Shown one piece after another: positions 8,474 to 17,562 of a stretch of DNA of 63,887 bases (position 1 is the first letter of the stretch; each line of letters starts with the position of its first letter). Origin of the DNA: UBA5738 sp964470995 (lineage in GTDB: Bacteria; Patescibacteriota; Minisyncoccia; Minisyncoccales; UBA5738). Below the pieces are notes generated by a model that did not search any database, had not been told where the DNA came from, and was given only the letters and a program-made list of their open reading frames with translations. Location of the stretch: NCBI GenBank assembly GCA_964470995.1, contig CAYYEP010000005.1, positions 1 through 63,887 on the forward strand. The letters run 5' to 3'. The position numbers were made by a program, and so were the translations under genes.

Positions 8474-8495
8474 AAAACCCCCGTAAGGGGGTTTT
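8474..8495 (+). terminator. Intrinsic terminator
   Basis: AAAACCCCC / GGGGGTTTT with the tetraloop GTAA (8474-8495). It lies 22 nt after the stop of the 7546 gene. The symmetric arms allow function in both directions. Confidence 0.9.
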
Positions 8496-8512
8496 CGATA
8501 ATTGGATTTGTG

Positions 8513-8541
8513 TTTACGGCATTCAATTTTTGAATTATAGT
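8513..8541 (+). promoter_or_regulatory. Promoter of the 59-residue gene
   Basis: TTTACG (8513-8518), a 17-bp spacer and TATAGT (8536-8541). The expected start is about 8549, ten bases before the ATG at 8559. Confidence 0.45.
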
Positions 8542-8558
8542 AACCGTGTAACCGTACT

Positions 8559-8738
8559 ATGCCCAATCGTAATAATAAAACCGATTTGGTAAAGTTTTTT
8601 GTAGTTACCGGAGGGATAATTTGCGGTATTATTGCGTTAATTGCTTACGGCTACGCTTCATTGGACGGCAAATACTTTAAAGAGTTGGATACCAAAATTA
8701 CTAATTATTTCCAGCAACAGTGGAATTTGCAACCGTAG
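8559..8738 (+). CDS. 59-residue single-span membrane protein
   Basis: A small gene encoding MPNRNNKTDLVKFF, a hydrophobic helix (residues about 13-31, ending IIALIAYGYA), then a polar 25-residue tail (LDGKYFKELDTKITNYFQQQ and WNLQP). It has a promoter immediately upstream and stands between a terminator and the next gene, so it is likely a real monocistronic small gene. Start ATG 8559, stop TAG. The family is unknown to me. Confidence 0.65.
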   Translation: MPNRNNKTDLVKFFVVTGGIICGIIALIAYGYASLDGKYFKELDTKITNYFQQQWNLQP

Positions 8739-8807
8739 TTTAATGTTTCGGGTTGATTTTTGGCGCGGTTTTTATATTTTGAGCGCGGTAAGGCAGGATA
8801 AAATATT

Positions 8808-9842
8808 ATGAAGAAAACTATTTATATCATTGGAATAGGGGGTAGGACAGGGGCAATGTTTGCCCGTGAAATGCAGGCCGGGTGCGATATTGTGGGCGTG
8901 GGCCGTTCCGATGAAGCGGGAATGATCGCGCGCGGCGGGTTAAAAGTTAAAAGAGGGGGTAATCCCAGCGAAGACCTTAAGGTGGCGGCGGTGGCGGAAG
9001 ATGGTTTTGCGCAGGCGATCGGAAATAATTATCCGGATTATGTTTGGCTGGCCGTGCGGAATCCGGTGACCGAAGCGGTGAAGGCGTATTACCGGAATTT
9101 CTCGGGAAAAAATCGATTTCCGGTATTGGTGCTTTCGCAGAATGGTTTGTCGGCGGTTGAAGACGCGAAAGCGGCTTTAAGGGAAGTTCTGGGCCAAGAT
9201 GCGGAACGGGTTGATATAATCCGCGTCAGTCTTATTAATGGAATTGATGCTGAGTTTGGCGGCAGGATATTCAAGATTTCCTATAAATTGCCGATAAAAA
9301 TGGGATTTGGGTTGTGGGGCAGGGAAAAAGATACCGGGGCGACCGCGCCGCTGGCGAAGATATTCGCCGCCGCCGGGATTAAGGCGAAGGAGTTTTACGG
9401 CAAGGACGTGGCTAAAATGGAAAATGCCAAATTATTTACCAATTTGATCGGGGTGGCGGCGGCGGTAAGAGGTATGTCCGCCGACCAAGGGTTGCGCGAC
9501 AAAAAAGTATTCCAGCAAGAGGTGATGGCGTTGCGGGAATACGTGATGGCGGTTAAAGCAAGCGGCGGGGGTTTTGCGGCCGAGTTATGCGGTTATCCAA
9601 TCGGTTTTTTGGCGCGGGTGATGTTGCTGCCGTTATGGCTGATTATGCCGTGGCGGGGAATATTTGCCGATATCGTTGCCAAGGGCCGCAACCGTCCCAA
9701 GGATTTGGCCGAGATCGATTATTATAACGGTGAAGTGGCCAGGATGGGGCGGAGCTGTAACGTGGAAACGCCGGTGAACGATGGGCTGGTGCTGTCGGCT
9801 AAACAGATTTTGTCCCAGCTTAAAGGGCCAAGAAAGTTTTGA
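8808..9842 (+). CDS. Ketopantoate reductase family protein
   Basis: 344 residues. The N-terminus is a Rossmann nucleotide-binding domain (IIGIGGRTGAMF, glycines 9, 11, 12 and 15). The C-terminal helical domain carries the family hallmarks: Lys-x-x-Asn-like region (MENAKLFTNLIG, about residues 204-215) and EIDYYNGEVARMGRSCNVET followed by PVN near the end. The classic enzyme (PanE/ApbA) reduces 2-dehydropantoate to pantoate with NADPH. CPR genomes usually lack a full pantothenate pathway, and no other pan gene is nearby, so the true substrate may be another 2-oxo acid. It is longer than typical PanE (about 300 residues). No promoter was assigned with confidence. Confidence 0.7.
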   Translation: MKKTIYIIGIGGRTGAMFAREMQAGCDIVGVGRSDEAGMIARGGLKVKRGGNPSEDLKVAAVAEDGFAQAIGNNYPDYVWLAVRNPVTEAVKAYYRNFSGKNRFPVLVLSQNGLSAVEDAKAALREVLGQDAERVDIIRVSLINGIDAEFGGRIFKISYKLPIKMGFGLWGREKDTGATAPLAKIFAAAGIKAKEFYGKDVAKMENAKLFTNLIGVAAAVRGMSADQGLRDKKVFQQEVMALREYVMAVKASGGGFAAELCGYPIGFLARVMLLPLWLIMPWRGIFADIVAKGRNRPKDLAEIDYYNGEVARMGRSCNVETPVNDGLVLSAKQILSQLKGPRKF

Positions 9843-9854
9843 AATGGTATTTGC

Positions 9855-9890
9855 AAAAAGCGCTCCGCACAGAATTGCGGGGCGTTTTTA
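9855..9890 (+). terminator. Intrinsic terminator
   Basis: An imperfect stem of AAAAAGCGC-TCCGCA with TGCGG-GGCGTTTTT follows the stop at 9842 by 12 nt and ends in a T run. Confidence 0.75.
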
Positions 9891-9932
9891 GAATTTAAAA
9901 CAATTATGATCCGGGGAGCGATTTATGCACAA

Positions 9933-9961
9933 TTGACATTATTTTTTTACTTTGGGAAAAT
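9933..9961 (+). promoter_or_regulatory. Promoter of the large surface-protein locus
   Basis: TTGACA (9933-9938), 17 bp, GAAAAT (9956-9961). The leader to ATG 10018 would be about 50 nt. Confidence 0.5.
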
Positions 9962-10017
9962 GAAATAATGAACTAACCGTTTTTTAATTTTTAATTGGCA
10001 TTGTTTTTCCAAATAAT

Positions 10018-13000
10018 ATGAACACGAATAATTTTTTGCAGGGTTTGCGGGCGGGCGCAAAAAAGATTGCGCTGGCAGGTTTGGTTTTTACGACGGCGCT
10101 GGCGTTTACGGTCATTGCTATGACCGGGGCGGAGAGAAAGGCGGTGGCCTCCAGTATTGTTTACCCTTGCAAAGTGGTTAATGATTTTGCGTGTGGAACG
10201 AATGGTGAGATAGAAAGTTCGTCTTGGGAAGTTTATAGATGTGCTCATCTTACTATACCGGGTGGTCCGGGATGGGTTTTGGAAAGAAGTGGTTCGTGTT
10301 TCAGTTATCAGAGATGCTGTATTGTTGGTAATGAACCTACTTGCATTGGTATAAATGATAAGTGTGGCGGTGATGCTTCCACTGCGCCGGCAACTTCCCA
10401 GATTACGGTGGGCGGTGGCGTATCCGCAGACAAGATTTGCGGTATGGGCGGGGTTGGGTGCGATCCGGATAAAGATAAGACTTGCGCGTGGTGCGGCGGG
10501 ATTGCGGGGAAACCTCACGCTTATTGCAGTAATGCCGACAACAAATGGCATGTTGATTCGAAAATCAAGGATTATTGTTCAGTTTGTGGCGCGGATGAGG
10601 ATGCTTGCAGTTGTTCTATTCCACCGGACACAAATGCAACTACTGCGCAAACATTAACTTTTGGTATGGGTAAGTATATATGTGGCAATCAGGGAACACA
10701 GACGCAAAATTTTAGTTATTCATGTAACGCAAGCGGTAATTATTCAACTGATACTACCGGAGAAGGGCATGGAGTTTTGTTTACGCCGGAAGATACGGGT
10801 TGTCTTAATCAGGAATGCAATACAGGCAGCGGCAAGTGCGAAGATGTTCCTTCTTATACAACGAAGTGTGATGATATGAATAAAGATGTAATTAAGTTAA
10901 TGGCTTATGTAAAGGATGGTTACATTGATTCCAATGGCAAGCGAACGAGGAAGGAGTACAAAGAAGAGGGCGATGAAAAAGAAAAATTCATCGAAAATTT
11001 TAAGATTGATTACAGTGAGGATCTTTTGCAAGCGGCGGCGGCGGGGCAAAAAAAATATTATAACGGCAAGACGCCAAAACAAGATCAAATTGCTTGTTCC
11101 AATGAACAGCAAAAATTTTGCGGGGAATTAAGCGGTGGAACCTATCATTTTGTTTGTTCGTCGGGTTGGAATGGTTGTCGGATGTGGAGTTGGCTCACTA
11201 GCGGTAAGGTGGAGAAGTGCCCGACGGGGAACTGTGAGATATCAGATGGGGTTGAGCAGGGTTTTTGTGAAATAACCGATCCGGGAGAAGCGGAGGATAC
11301 GTGCAATAGCGGGAAAACTGAATGTGACAATGACGCGCAATGCGCCGGTGAGTGCGGCGAGGATTTTATTTGCAATATGGAGTCGGGATCAACGGATTCC
11401 GATGCCAAGGGTTATTGTATGGAGGGTTGCCGGGTGGACGGCCAGATTTATGCTTTGAATAATGATAAGTGTTCAGATGTAATAATAACCGACGAATGTG
11501 GCAGTAACGATGACTGTGTTGTTGATGAGGGAGAGGTATGTGTTTTTGACAGTCTGGCGGCGCAAAAAAACGGCCAAGGTTTTTGCGATACCAAAGCTTG
11601 CATCAGTCCAAGCAATCCCAGCGCAGACGGGCCGGGGTATTTTGCGGACGGGGCGGTGGTTTGCCAGGGAAGTTCGGGTGATTCGAAGATTTGCGATAAT
11701 CCGTCGTCGAAAACTAATTATTCATGGGAAACTAATGGATCGTCTTGCGGCGAAGAGGGGTGCGATGTTGAAACCGGGGAATGTAAGAACTCGAAGGAGG
11801 GTGAGTGCAAGGATATTAGCATTAGCACCGGAAATGCCAATGAGACAACAAGCAGTTGCGGCGGCGAGAGTTGTGAGGGAGTGTGCGTGCCGTTCTCGGT
11901 AACCGAAACCGGTGATTGTTCCGGAATGACGTGTATAGTTACCAATGATTATGATAGTGGCAAAGCGACCGCTCGTCGGAGTGGTTCAAAATGGTATGCT
12001 TGCATGACTCCCAAGTCAAGCATTTCGAGCTCTGGTAATGCCAGTCAGGGTTCGAATCCGGATATTATACATTATACGATTAAGTGCACCGATTCGAGCG
12101 GCCAGACTGATACGGCCGAGGGTAGCTGTCCTTTCCCGGCGGGAGATGACAACCCTTATTCCGAAAAGGAAGAAGAAGCGAATAAGGAGAAGGCTGAAGA
12201 AGGGGAGGAGTGTTCCAAGGACAGCGACTGCCAGGAGGGTTTGGTTTGTGAGGATGGCAAGTGTATGAGTGAGGAAGAAGCCCAGGATGCGGGGGAAGGG
12301 GAAGATTGTTCCAAGGATAGCGATTGCCGGACCGGGTTAATTTGCCAGGACGGTACTTGCGTGGACGAGGAAGACGCAGATAAGAATCTGGAGGCGCCCA
12401 CGGTGACAATCAACAGTCCGTCGGGTACGGTTACGGCCAAAACTGCCCAATTGAGCGTGACTACCAGTTTGAATGCGATGTGTAAGTATATGGATATTAC
12501 CGAGGGAGGGTCGTTTACGGCGTCAAATTTTTCCGGAAGCGGGATGACGATGTCGAGTTCGGGTTATACCCATATTGCCACATTGAATTCGCTGGCGGAT
12601 ACCGCGGCTAATTCGAGCGGCTGTACCAAGACCCATAATGTTGTGGTGCTTTGCCAGAACAGCGAGGCGGGCGACCAGAGCAATGTCAGCTCGATCGGGT
12701 CGGCGCAGGCTAGCTTTACGGTGGACCTTTCTTCCAATTCCGAATACGCGCCAACGGTGACGAGCGCGATGGAGAAAACCGAGTTTACGGTGGCTAACCC
12801 GACATTGAAGGTGACAACAAACCAACAGGCGGAGTGCCAATACAAGCAGGGAAGCACATTTACCTATGGTTCGGGAACCAATTTTGCGACCACGGGAAAT
12901 TATTCCCATAATACCGAATTAACGGGTTTGGCTAGCGATGATTACGATTATTACGTAGTTTGCCGCGACGCGGATACTTGCGCGGCGGGCGAGGCGTTGA

Positions 13001-14424
13001 CGATAAAGATTACGGTGGAATTGGAAGGCGGCGACAGCTTGATGAAGATTACTTCGACAACCAGCGCGAGCCAAACCGTAAATAATCCGACACTATCGGT
13101 GGTAACCGATTTGCCGGCAGCTTGCCAATATTCAACTTCAAGCTTTACTTATGGGAGCGGGACGCAATTTACGAATGATAACGATTATATTCATACCGCG
13201 TCGTTAAATTCGTATGATGACGGCGATTACAGTTTTTACGTGGTTTGCCAGGAAAAGGAATCTCTTAAGATCAAGGTTTTGGCGATGGCGATTGCGACGA
13301 CTTTGGCTCGCGGCGACGCGGGGCCGGCGATATCGAACACGACCTCGGTCAGCCAATTTACCGGTGCGCCTACCTTATCGGTAACTACTCGCGCGGCGGC
13401 GAAGTGCCAATACAGCGAGGATGTGAATTTCACTTACGGAGAAGGTACGCAATTTGCGATCGACGGCGAGACCGGGCATAGCGTAACTTTGCCGGATGTG
13501 GCGGATGGTTCGCATACTTATTATGTGCTTTGCAAAGATGTTTCTTCGGGCGAAGTCAATTCAAGCCCGGTGGAGATAGTGTTTGAAGTGGACAATGCCG
13601 CGGATACCTGCGCGGATATTGATTCCAATGACAGGGAAAGCGATGAAGACCGGGATTACAGCGATGATGACGATTCGGAATCCAAATACGCGTGGCGGTC
13701 AGTCGAGGACGGCGAGCGCGATGAGTTTACGAACGTGGATTGGTACGCCGGTTACCAATTTACCCCGGATGAGGATGGTTATGTGACCCAGCTGTGCGGT
13801 TATTTCGCAGATGGGGAATCGAATGAAGTGACGTTGTACAACGGAACTTACAAAGAGTTAGCCAGTACAGAGGTTGAAGGAACCGACGATTGGAAATGCG
13901 CGGCGATTACTCCAGTGGAAGTAAAAACCGACAAGCGTTATTATGTGATCGCGCGGGTGGAGAACGGGCCGATTTATTACGAATACGAATCGGATTTGTT
14001 GCCGGCGGACGCCGATAATGTGGTGATTGAGTCGGGCATCCGCCAACTGGCAGAGGATGATTTTGGCGAAGATATTTATAAATACGATTATATGGTGTTC
14101 GGCTTGGTGGATATAAAGATTATTTTCAACGAGGAAAGCGAAGAAGGTCCGGAGATCGATATTGAGGGTCCCGACGGGATCGTTGACGAAAATTATACCA
14201 CTTTGTCGGTTGAAACCGATGAGAAAGCGAGCTGTAAATTCAGCCGAGAAGATGTGGATTACTCGGATATGGAATACGATTTTGGCATGACCGGAGAAAC
14301 CACTCACGAACAAAAGATATGCAAGCTTGACGACGGTAATTTCACTTTCTATGTCCGTTGTAAGAATGAGGACGGCGACGAGAACGATACTTCAACGATA
14401 CTTCAATTTGAAGTGTCGGATTAA
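10018..14424 (+). CDS. Giant Cys-rich secreted protein with Ig-like repeats
   Basis: 1468 residues with a signal peptide (hydrophobic residues about 18-38, AGLVFTTALAFTVIAMTG). Residues 45-790 are Cys-rich and contain Dickkopf-like units (CSKDSDCQEGLVCEDGKC and a second copy just after). From about residue 795 come four repeats of about 90-100 residues that carry a CQY...Tyr-Gly-Ser-Gly...YYVVC pattern, a two-Cys beta sandwich. Residues about 1195-1380 form a DUF4082-like domain (VDWYAGYQFTPDEDGYVTQL then CGYF). A last repeat ends FTFYVRCKN. The protein has no C-terminal anchor or sorting motif that I can see, so release or non-covalent attachment is likely. It shares modules with the three following genes and ends at a terminator. 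Function is unknown; an adhesin or sheath role is inferred. Confidence 0.85.
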   Translation: MNTNNFLQGLRAGAKKIALAGLVFTTALAFTVIAMTGAERKAVASSIVYPCKVVNDFACGTNGEIESSSWEVYRCAHLTIPGGPGWVLERSGSCFSYQRCCIVGNEPTCIGINDKCGGDASTAPATSQITVGGGVSADKICGMGGVGCDPDKDKTCAWCGGIAGKPHAYCSNADNKWHVDSKIKDYCSVCGADEDACSCSIPPDTNATTAQTLTFGMGKYICGNQGTQTQNFSYSCNASGNYSTDTTGEGHGVLFTPEDTGCLNQECNTGSGKCEDVPSYTTKCDDMNKDVIKLMAYVKDGYIDSNGKRTRKEYKEEGDEKEKFIENFKIDYSEDLLQAAAAGQKKYYNGKTPKQDQIACSNEQQKFCGELSGGTYHFVCSSGWNGCRMWSWLTSGKVEKCPTGNCEISDGVEQGFCEITDPGEAEDTCNSGKTECDNDAQCAGECGEDFICNMESGSTDSDAKGYCMEGCRVDGQIYALNNDKCSDVIITDECGSNDDCVVDEGEVCVFDSLAAQKNGQGFCDTKACISPSNPSADGPGYFADGAVVCQGSSGDSKICDNPSSKTNYSWETNGSSCGEEGCDVETGECKNSKEGECKDISISTGNANETTSSCGGESCEGVCVPFSVTETGDCSGMTCIVTNDYDSGKATARRSGSKWYACMTPKSSISSSGNASQGSNPDIIHYTIKCTDSSGQTDTAEGSCPFPAGDDNPYSEKEEEANKEKAEEGEECSKDSDCQEGLVCEDGKCMSEEEAQDAGEGEDCSKDSDCRTGLICQDGTCVDEEDADKNLEAPTVTINSPSGTVTAKTAQLSVTTSLNAMCKYMDITEGGSFTASNFSGSGMTMSSSGYTHIATLNSLADTAANSSGCTKTHNVVVLCQNSEAGDQSNVSSIGSAQASFTVDLSSNSEYAPTVTSAMEKTEFTVANPTLKVTTNQQAECQYKQGSTFTYGSGTNFATTGNYSHNTELTGLASDDYDYYVVCRDADTCAAGEALTIKITVELEGGDSLMKITSTTSASQTVNNPTLSVVTDLPAACQYSTSSFTYGSGTQFTNDNDYIHTASLNSYDDGDYSFYVVCQEKESLKIKVLAMAIATTLARGDAGPAISNTTSVSQFTGAPTLSVTTRAAAKCQYSEDVNFTYGEGTQFAIDGETGHSVTLPDVADGSHTYYVLCKDVSSGEVNSSPVEIVFEVDNAADTCADIDSNDRESDEDRDYSDDDDSESKYAWRSVEDGERDEFTNVDWYAGYQFTPDEDGYVTQLCGYFADGESNEVTLYNGTYKELASTEVEGTDDWKCAAITPVEVKTDKRYYVIARVENGPIYYEYESDLLPADADNVVIESGIRQLAEDDFGEDIYKYDYMVFGLVDIKIIFNEESEEGPEIDIEGPDGIVDENYTTLSVETDEKASCKFSREDVDYSDMEYDFGMTGETTHEQKICKLDDGNFTFYVRCKNEDGDENDTSTILQFEVSD

Positions 14425-14434
14425 CGAAATTTTA

Positions 14435-14476
14435 AAAACCTGCCTAAAACAGTGTAAGCGGTTTTAGGCAGGTTTT
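14435..14476 (+). terminator. Strong intrinsic terminator
   Basis: A perfect 16-bp stem (14435-14450 with 14461-14476) has a 10-nt loop and ends in TTTT. It separates the first surface gene from the next two. Confidence 0.9.
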
Positions 14477-14618
14477 ACCGGTAATATTAGATTTTGGCCG
14501 ATATTAGTTATTAATTTTTTTGATAGCGGGGCGTTAAAATAAAGTTTAAATAATATCGGGCAGAATTTGATCTTAAAAATAATTTAGTTTGTGGGCCGGA
14601 AAAATATTTATAAATAAA

Positions 14619-17531
14619 ATGAACCAAATATTCATGAAGCGAAGTAATTTTTTTTCAAAAAAAGGGGTTGTATTTTTTTTGCTATTATTGGGAACATTGG
14701 GGACTTTTGGGGTATTTTCATCGATAAATGCCGTGAGTATTAGTAGTACTCCGGGGAGTTTTGGTGATACAATGTATCATAATTTTGGGGATCCAGGTTC
14801 GCCGAGCGAAGCTATAAATGCTGACGGTACGGTTACCGTCAATGGTTATACTTTTGATCCGAAGGCGGCGGCGCGGGCGTTATTGCTGGGGATGTTCGAT
14901 GATATTAATTTCGTCAATATGATGAAAGCGTATGCAATTGAATATCCGAATCAATACAGCGAATCAAATCCGGAGGCTTTGATTTCGTTTTTGGAATCAG
15001 TAGCGCCTGGTGCGGAGACAAGCGCGATTTCTGAAATGACGGACAGAGAGAAAATAGCAGCATTTCATCAACCATCTGAGCAGGATAAATATACATATTC
15101 ACAGCTTTTAAAGAAAGCTTATGATGCGGCTAAGAGCGTAAATAAGCCGGCGACATCGGGTGGGGCGTCGATTAATGAAAATGCTTGGAATAAGCTGAGT
15201 GCAGACCAAAAGAAAATAGCTAGTGATTTTATAAATTCGCATCCGGGATCAGGATTAGATAGCAACGGTGACCTTTACTGGGAGACTAATGGAACATTGT
15301 ATAAGATGGGAGGCCCCGGCGGGGATACTGCGTTGTCGACAGCTAATGATTTATTGGATAATAAGCTTCCCGATGATGATTCTGCGGCTTGCGATGGTCT
15401 TGGCGCGGATAGCTGGTTAAGCGATAGACCGAGCTCGGAAGATTCAAGCGGTAGCGGAAGCGGTAGCGGAAGCGGAAGCGGTAGTGGAAGCGGAGGCGGT
15501 AGTGTTGAAGAAAGCAACAATAATCCTAACGATAATACCGTAGACAACAACTTGGTGCCGCCGGTGGTAACCAACACTACGGGGAGCAGCCAGACAAAAT
15601 TGAGTTTTCCGCTGACAGTAACCACAAACCGCGACGCGGGATGCCAATACAAAACCAGCAGTTTCACCTATGGCGACGGTTTGACGTTTGATACGACCGG
15701 CGCAAAGAGCCACAGCGCGACGTTACATTCGATGGCCAGCGGCAATTATACTTATTATGTGATTTGCCAGGATACGGCAACGGGAGGAGTAAGTACGGCA
15801 ACTCCGGTAATCTTTACGGTTAATCTTTCAGCCAACCCGGATTACGCGCCGATAGTGACCAACAATACGGGTGCGACCTTGACCAACGCAACTTCGACTT
15901 TGGCGGTGGTTACCACCCGGAGCGCAGAATGCCAATACAAAGAATCGGGGGGATTTATTTACGGTAACGGTACGCCTTTTGCCACTACCGGGGATTTTAA
16001 CCACAATACCGATATTACCGGGCTGACGAATGGCAGCCATACCTATTACGCGGTTTGCCGGGATACGCAAACGCAGGCGGTGAGCGACGCATTGAAGATT
16101 ACCTTTACAGTGAATCTTGCGGCCGATGATGACAACGCGCCGACGGTTTCCAATATTACGGCCGCGACCCAGACAGGAAACAACCCGGTGCTGGCGGTGA
16201 CCACCAACCTAGAAGCGGCGTGCCGGTATTCAACAACCAGCGGATTTTCTTTTGCCGCCGGCAGCCAGATGAACACGAGCGACAATTACAGCCACAATAT
16301 TCCGATTGCGGCACTGACTGACGCGACCTATACTTTTTACGTTATTTGCAAAACCAAAGGTACGGAAGCCGCCAGCAGCCAGCTGGCGATTACGACAATC
16401 CTGGACCGCCCCGAGGAGGTTAGCGGCGAGCCGCAGATCACCAATACCACGGAGGGTTACCAGACCGACAGCGGCGCGGTGATTTCGATAACTACCGGAG
16501 CCGCGGCGACCTGCCAATATTCAACTGCAAGCTTTGCTTACGGGAGCGGCACGGTATTCTCCACTACCGGCTCGACTGCCCACAGTGCGACAATACCGGG
16601 GCTGGCGAACGGCCAGCATACTTATTATGTTTCCTGCAAGGATGCGGCGTCGAAAAAGGCGAATTCGGCCGCGGCCGAGATAGTTTTTACGGTTAACGCG
16701 AACAGCGGCGCGGATACGTGCGCGGATCTTGATTCCAACGACCGGTCCAATGACAGCGACCGTTCGAATTCGGGTAGCGCCGATGACGATTCGTCTTATC
16801 TGTGGCAGGCGGTGGAAAGCGGCACGCGCGACAAATTCGACCAGGTGGATTGGTTTGCCGGCTACCAATTCGGTTTGGGCGAAGACGGAGTGGCTACGGA
16901 ATTGTGCGCTTATTTCGCCAAGGGGGAGACAAACGAAGTGATATTATTCAACGGCTCGTACAAGGCTTTGGCCACTGCCGAAGTTACCGGAACCGGCAAA
17001 TGGGAATGCGTGGATATTGATGAGGTAAAGTTATCGGCGGATACGCGTTATTACGTAATCACCCGCATTAACAACCAATCGATCTATTACGAATACGAGT
17101 CGGGTTTCTTGCCGGTGGATACGGGAAAAGCGGTGATCGAGGCGGGTATCCGGCAGGCGGTGAACAGTACGTTTAACAAGGATATTGTCAAATATGATTA
17201 TATGATCTTCGGTTTGGTGGATGTGAAAATTTCTTACGCTTCGGAGAGCACCGAGGGGCCGGAGATTGCTTCGACCAGCCCGTCGGGCACGGTTTACAAT
17301 TCCAGCATTTTCCTTTCGGCCGATACCCAAAAGGGTTCCAGCTGCCGTTTCAGCCGCGACGATGTTGATTATGACGATATGGAATATACCCTGCAGGAAG
17401 TAAATGACGGCACGTTCAGCCAGCTGGTGTGCAATCTGGACGACGGCGATTTCACTTTCTATGTCCGCTGCAAGAAGGGGGGCGAAGCGAATGACGCGTC
17501 GAGTGCGATTGAATTTGAGGTGGATGATTGA
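14619..17531 (+). CDS. Secreted modular repeat protein, copy A
   Basis: The start at ATG 14619 gives a signal peptide (MNQIFMKRSNFFSKKG then VVFFLLLLGTLGTFGVFSSI); a TTG at 14589 would only add ten residues. The N-terminal region (FDPKAAARALLLGMFDD onward) is homologous to that of copy B. A Cys-Asp-Gly...GADSWLSD segment precedes a Gly-Ser linker (residues about 278-296). Four two-Cys Ig-like repeats follow, then a DUF4082-like domain (VDWFAGYQFGLGEDGVATEL) and a terminal repeat ending FTFYVRCKKGG. The last 1.69 kb is almost identical to the 3' part of the next gene. The stop TGA overlaps a possible start of copy B, so the two are probably translationally linked. Confidence 0.85.
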   Translation: MNQIFMKRSNFFSKKGVVFFLLLLGTLGTFGVFSSINAVSISSTPGSFGDTMYHNFGDPGSPSEAINADGTVTVNGYTFDPKAAARALLLGMFDDINFVNMMKAYAIEYPNQYSESNPEALISFLESVAPGAETSAISEMTDREKIAAFHQPSEQDKYTYSQLLKKAYDAAKSVNKPATSGGASINENAWNKLSADQKKIASDFINSHPGSGLDSNGDLYWETNGTLYKMGGPGGDTALSTANDLLDNKLPDDDSAACDGLGADSWLSDRPSSEDSSGSGSGSGSGSGSGSGGGSVEESNNNPNDNTVDNNLVPPVVTNTTGSSQTKLSFPLTVTTNRDAGCQYKTSSFTYGDGLTFDTTGAKSHSATLHSMASGNYTYYVICQDTATGGVSTATPVIFTVNLSANPDYAPIVTNNTGATLTNATSTLAVVTTRSAECQYKESGGFIYGNGTPFATTGDFNHNTDITGLTNGSHTYYAVCRDTQTQAVSDALKITFTVNLAADDDNAPTVSNITAATQTGNNPVLAVTTNLEAACRYSTTSGFSFAAGSQMNTSDNYSHNIPIAALTDATYTFYVICKTKGTEAASSQLAITTILDRPEEVSGEPQITNTTEGYQTDSGAVISITTGAAATCQYSTASFAYGSGTVFSTTGSTAHSATIPGLANGQHTYYVSCKDAASKKANSAAAEIVFTVNANSGADTCADLDSNDRSNDSDRSNSGSADDDSSYLWQAVESGTRDKFDQVDWFAGYQFGLGEDGVATELCAYFAKGETNEVILFNGSYKALATAEVTGTGKWECVDIDEVKLSADTRYYVITRINNQSIYYEYESGFLPVDTGKAVIEAGIRQAVNSTFNKDIVKYDYMIFGLVDVKISYASESTEGPEIASTSPSGTVYNSSIFLSADTQKGSSCRFSRDDVDYDDMEYTLQEVNDGTFSQLVCNLDDGDFTFYVRCKKGGEANDASSAIEFEVDD
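15440..15505 (+). repeat. Gly-Ser hexanucleotide-type repeat
   Basis: A run of GGTAGC / GGAAGC hexamers encodes alternating Gly and Ser in the linker of copy A. The six-base unit keeps the frame if copy number changes. It is at the same relative place as the AATACC array of copy B. Confidence 0.8.
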
Positions 17532-17533
17532 AG
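15844..17533 (+). repeat. 1.69-kb duplicated module, copy A
   Basis: This stretch recurs at 18845-20534 (offset 3001 bp). By eye I find three mismatches, all within the first 60 bp, and none after that. It encodes three Ig-like repeats, the DUF4082-like domain, the final repeat and the stop codon. Confidence 0.95.
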
Positions 17534-17562
17534 CTAATTTAAAGGACTTTCCTATTTGGAAA

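Noticed and set aside
17404..17562. Upstream start for surface protein copy B
   Set aside because: The frame overlaps copy A for 120 nt as an antisense-like shadow and would bury the signal peptide.
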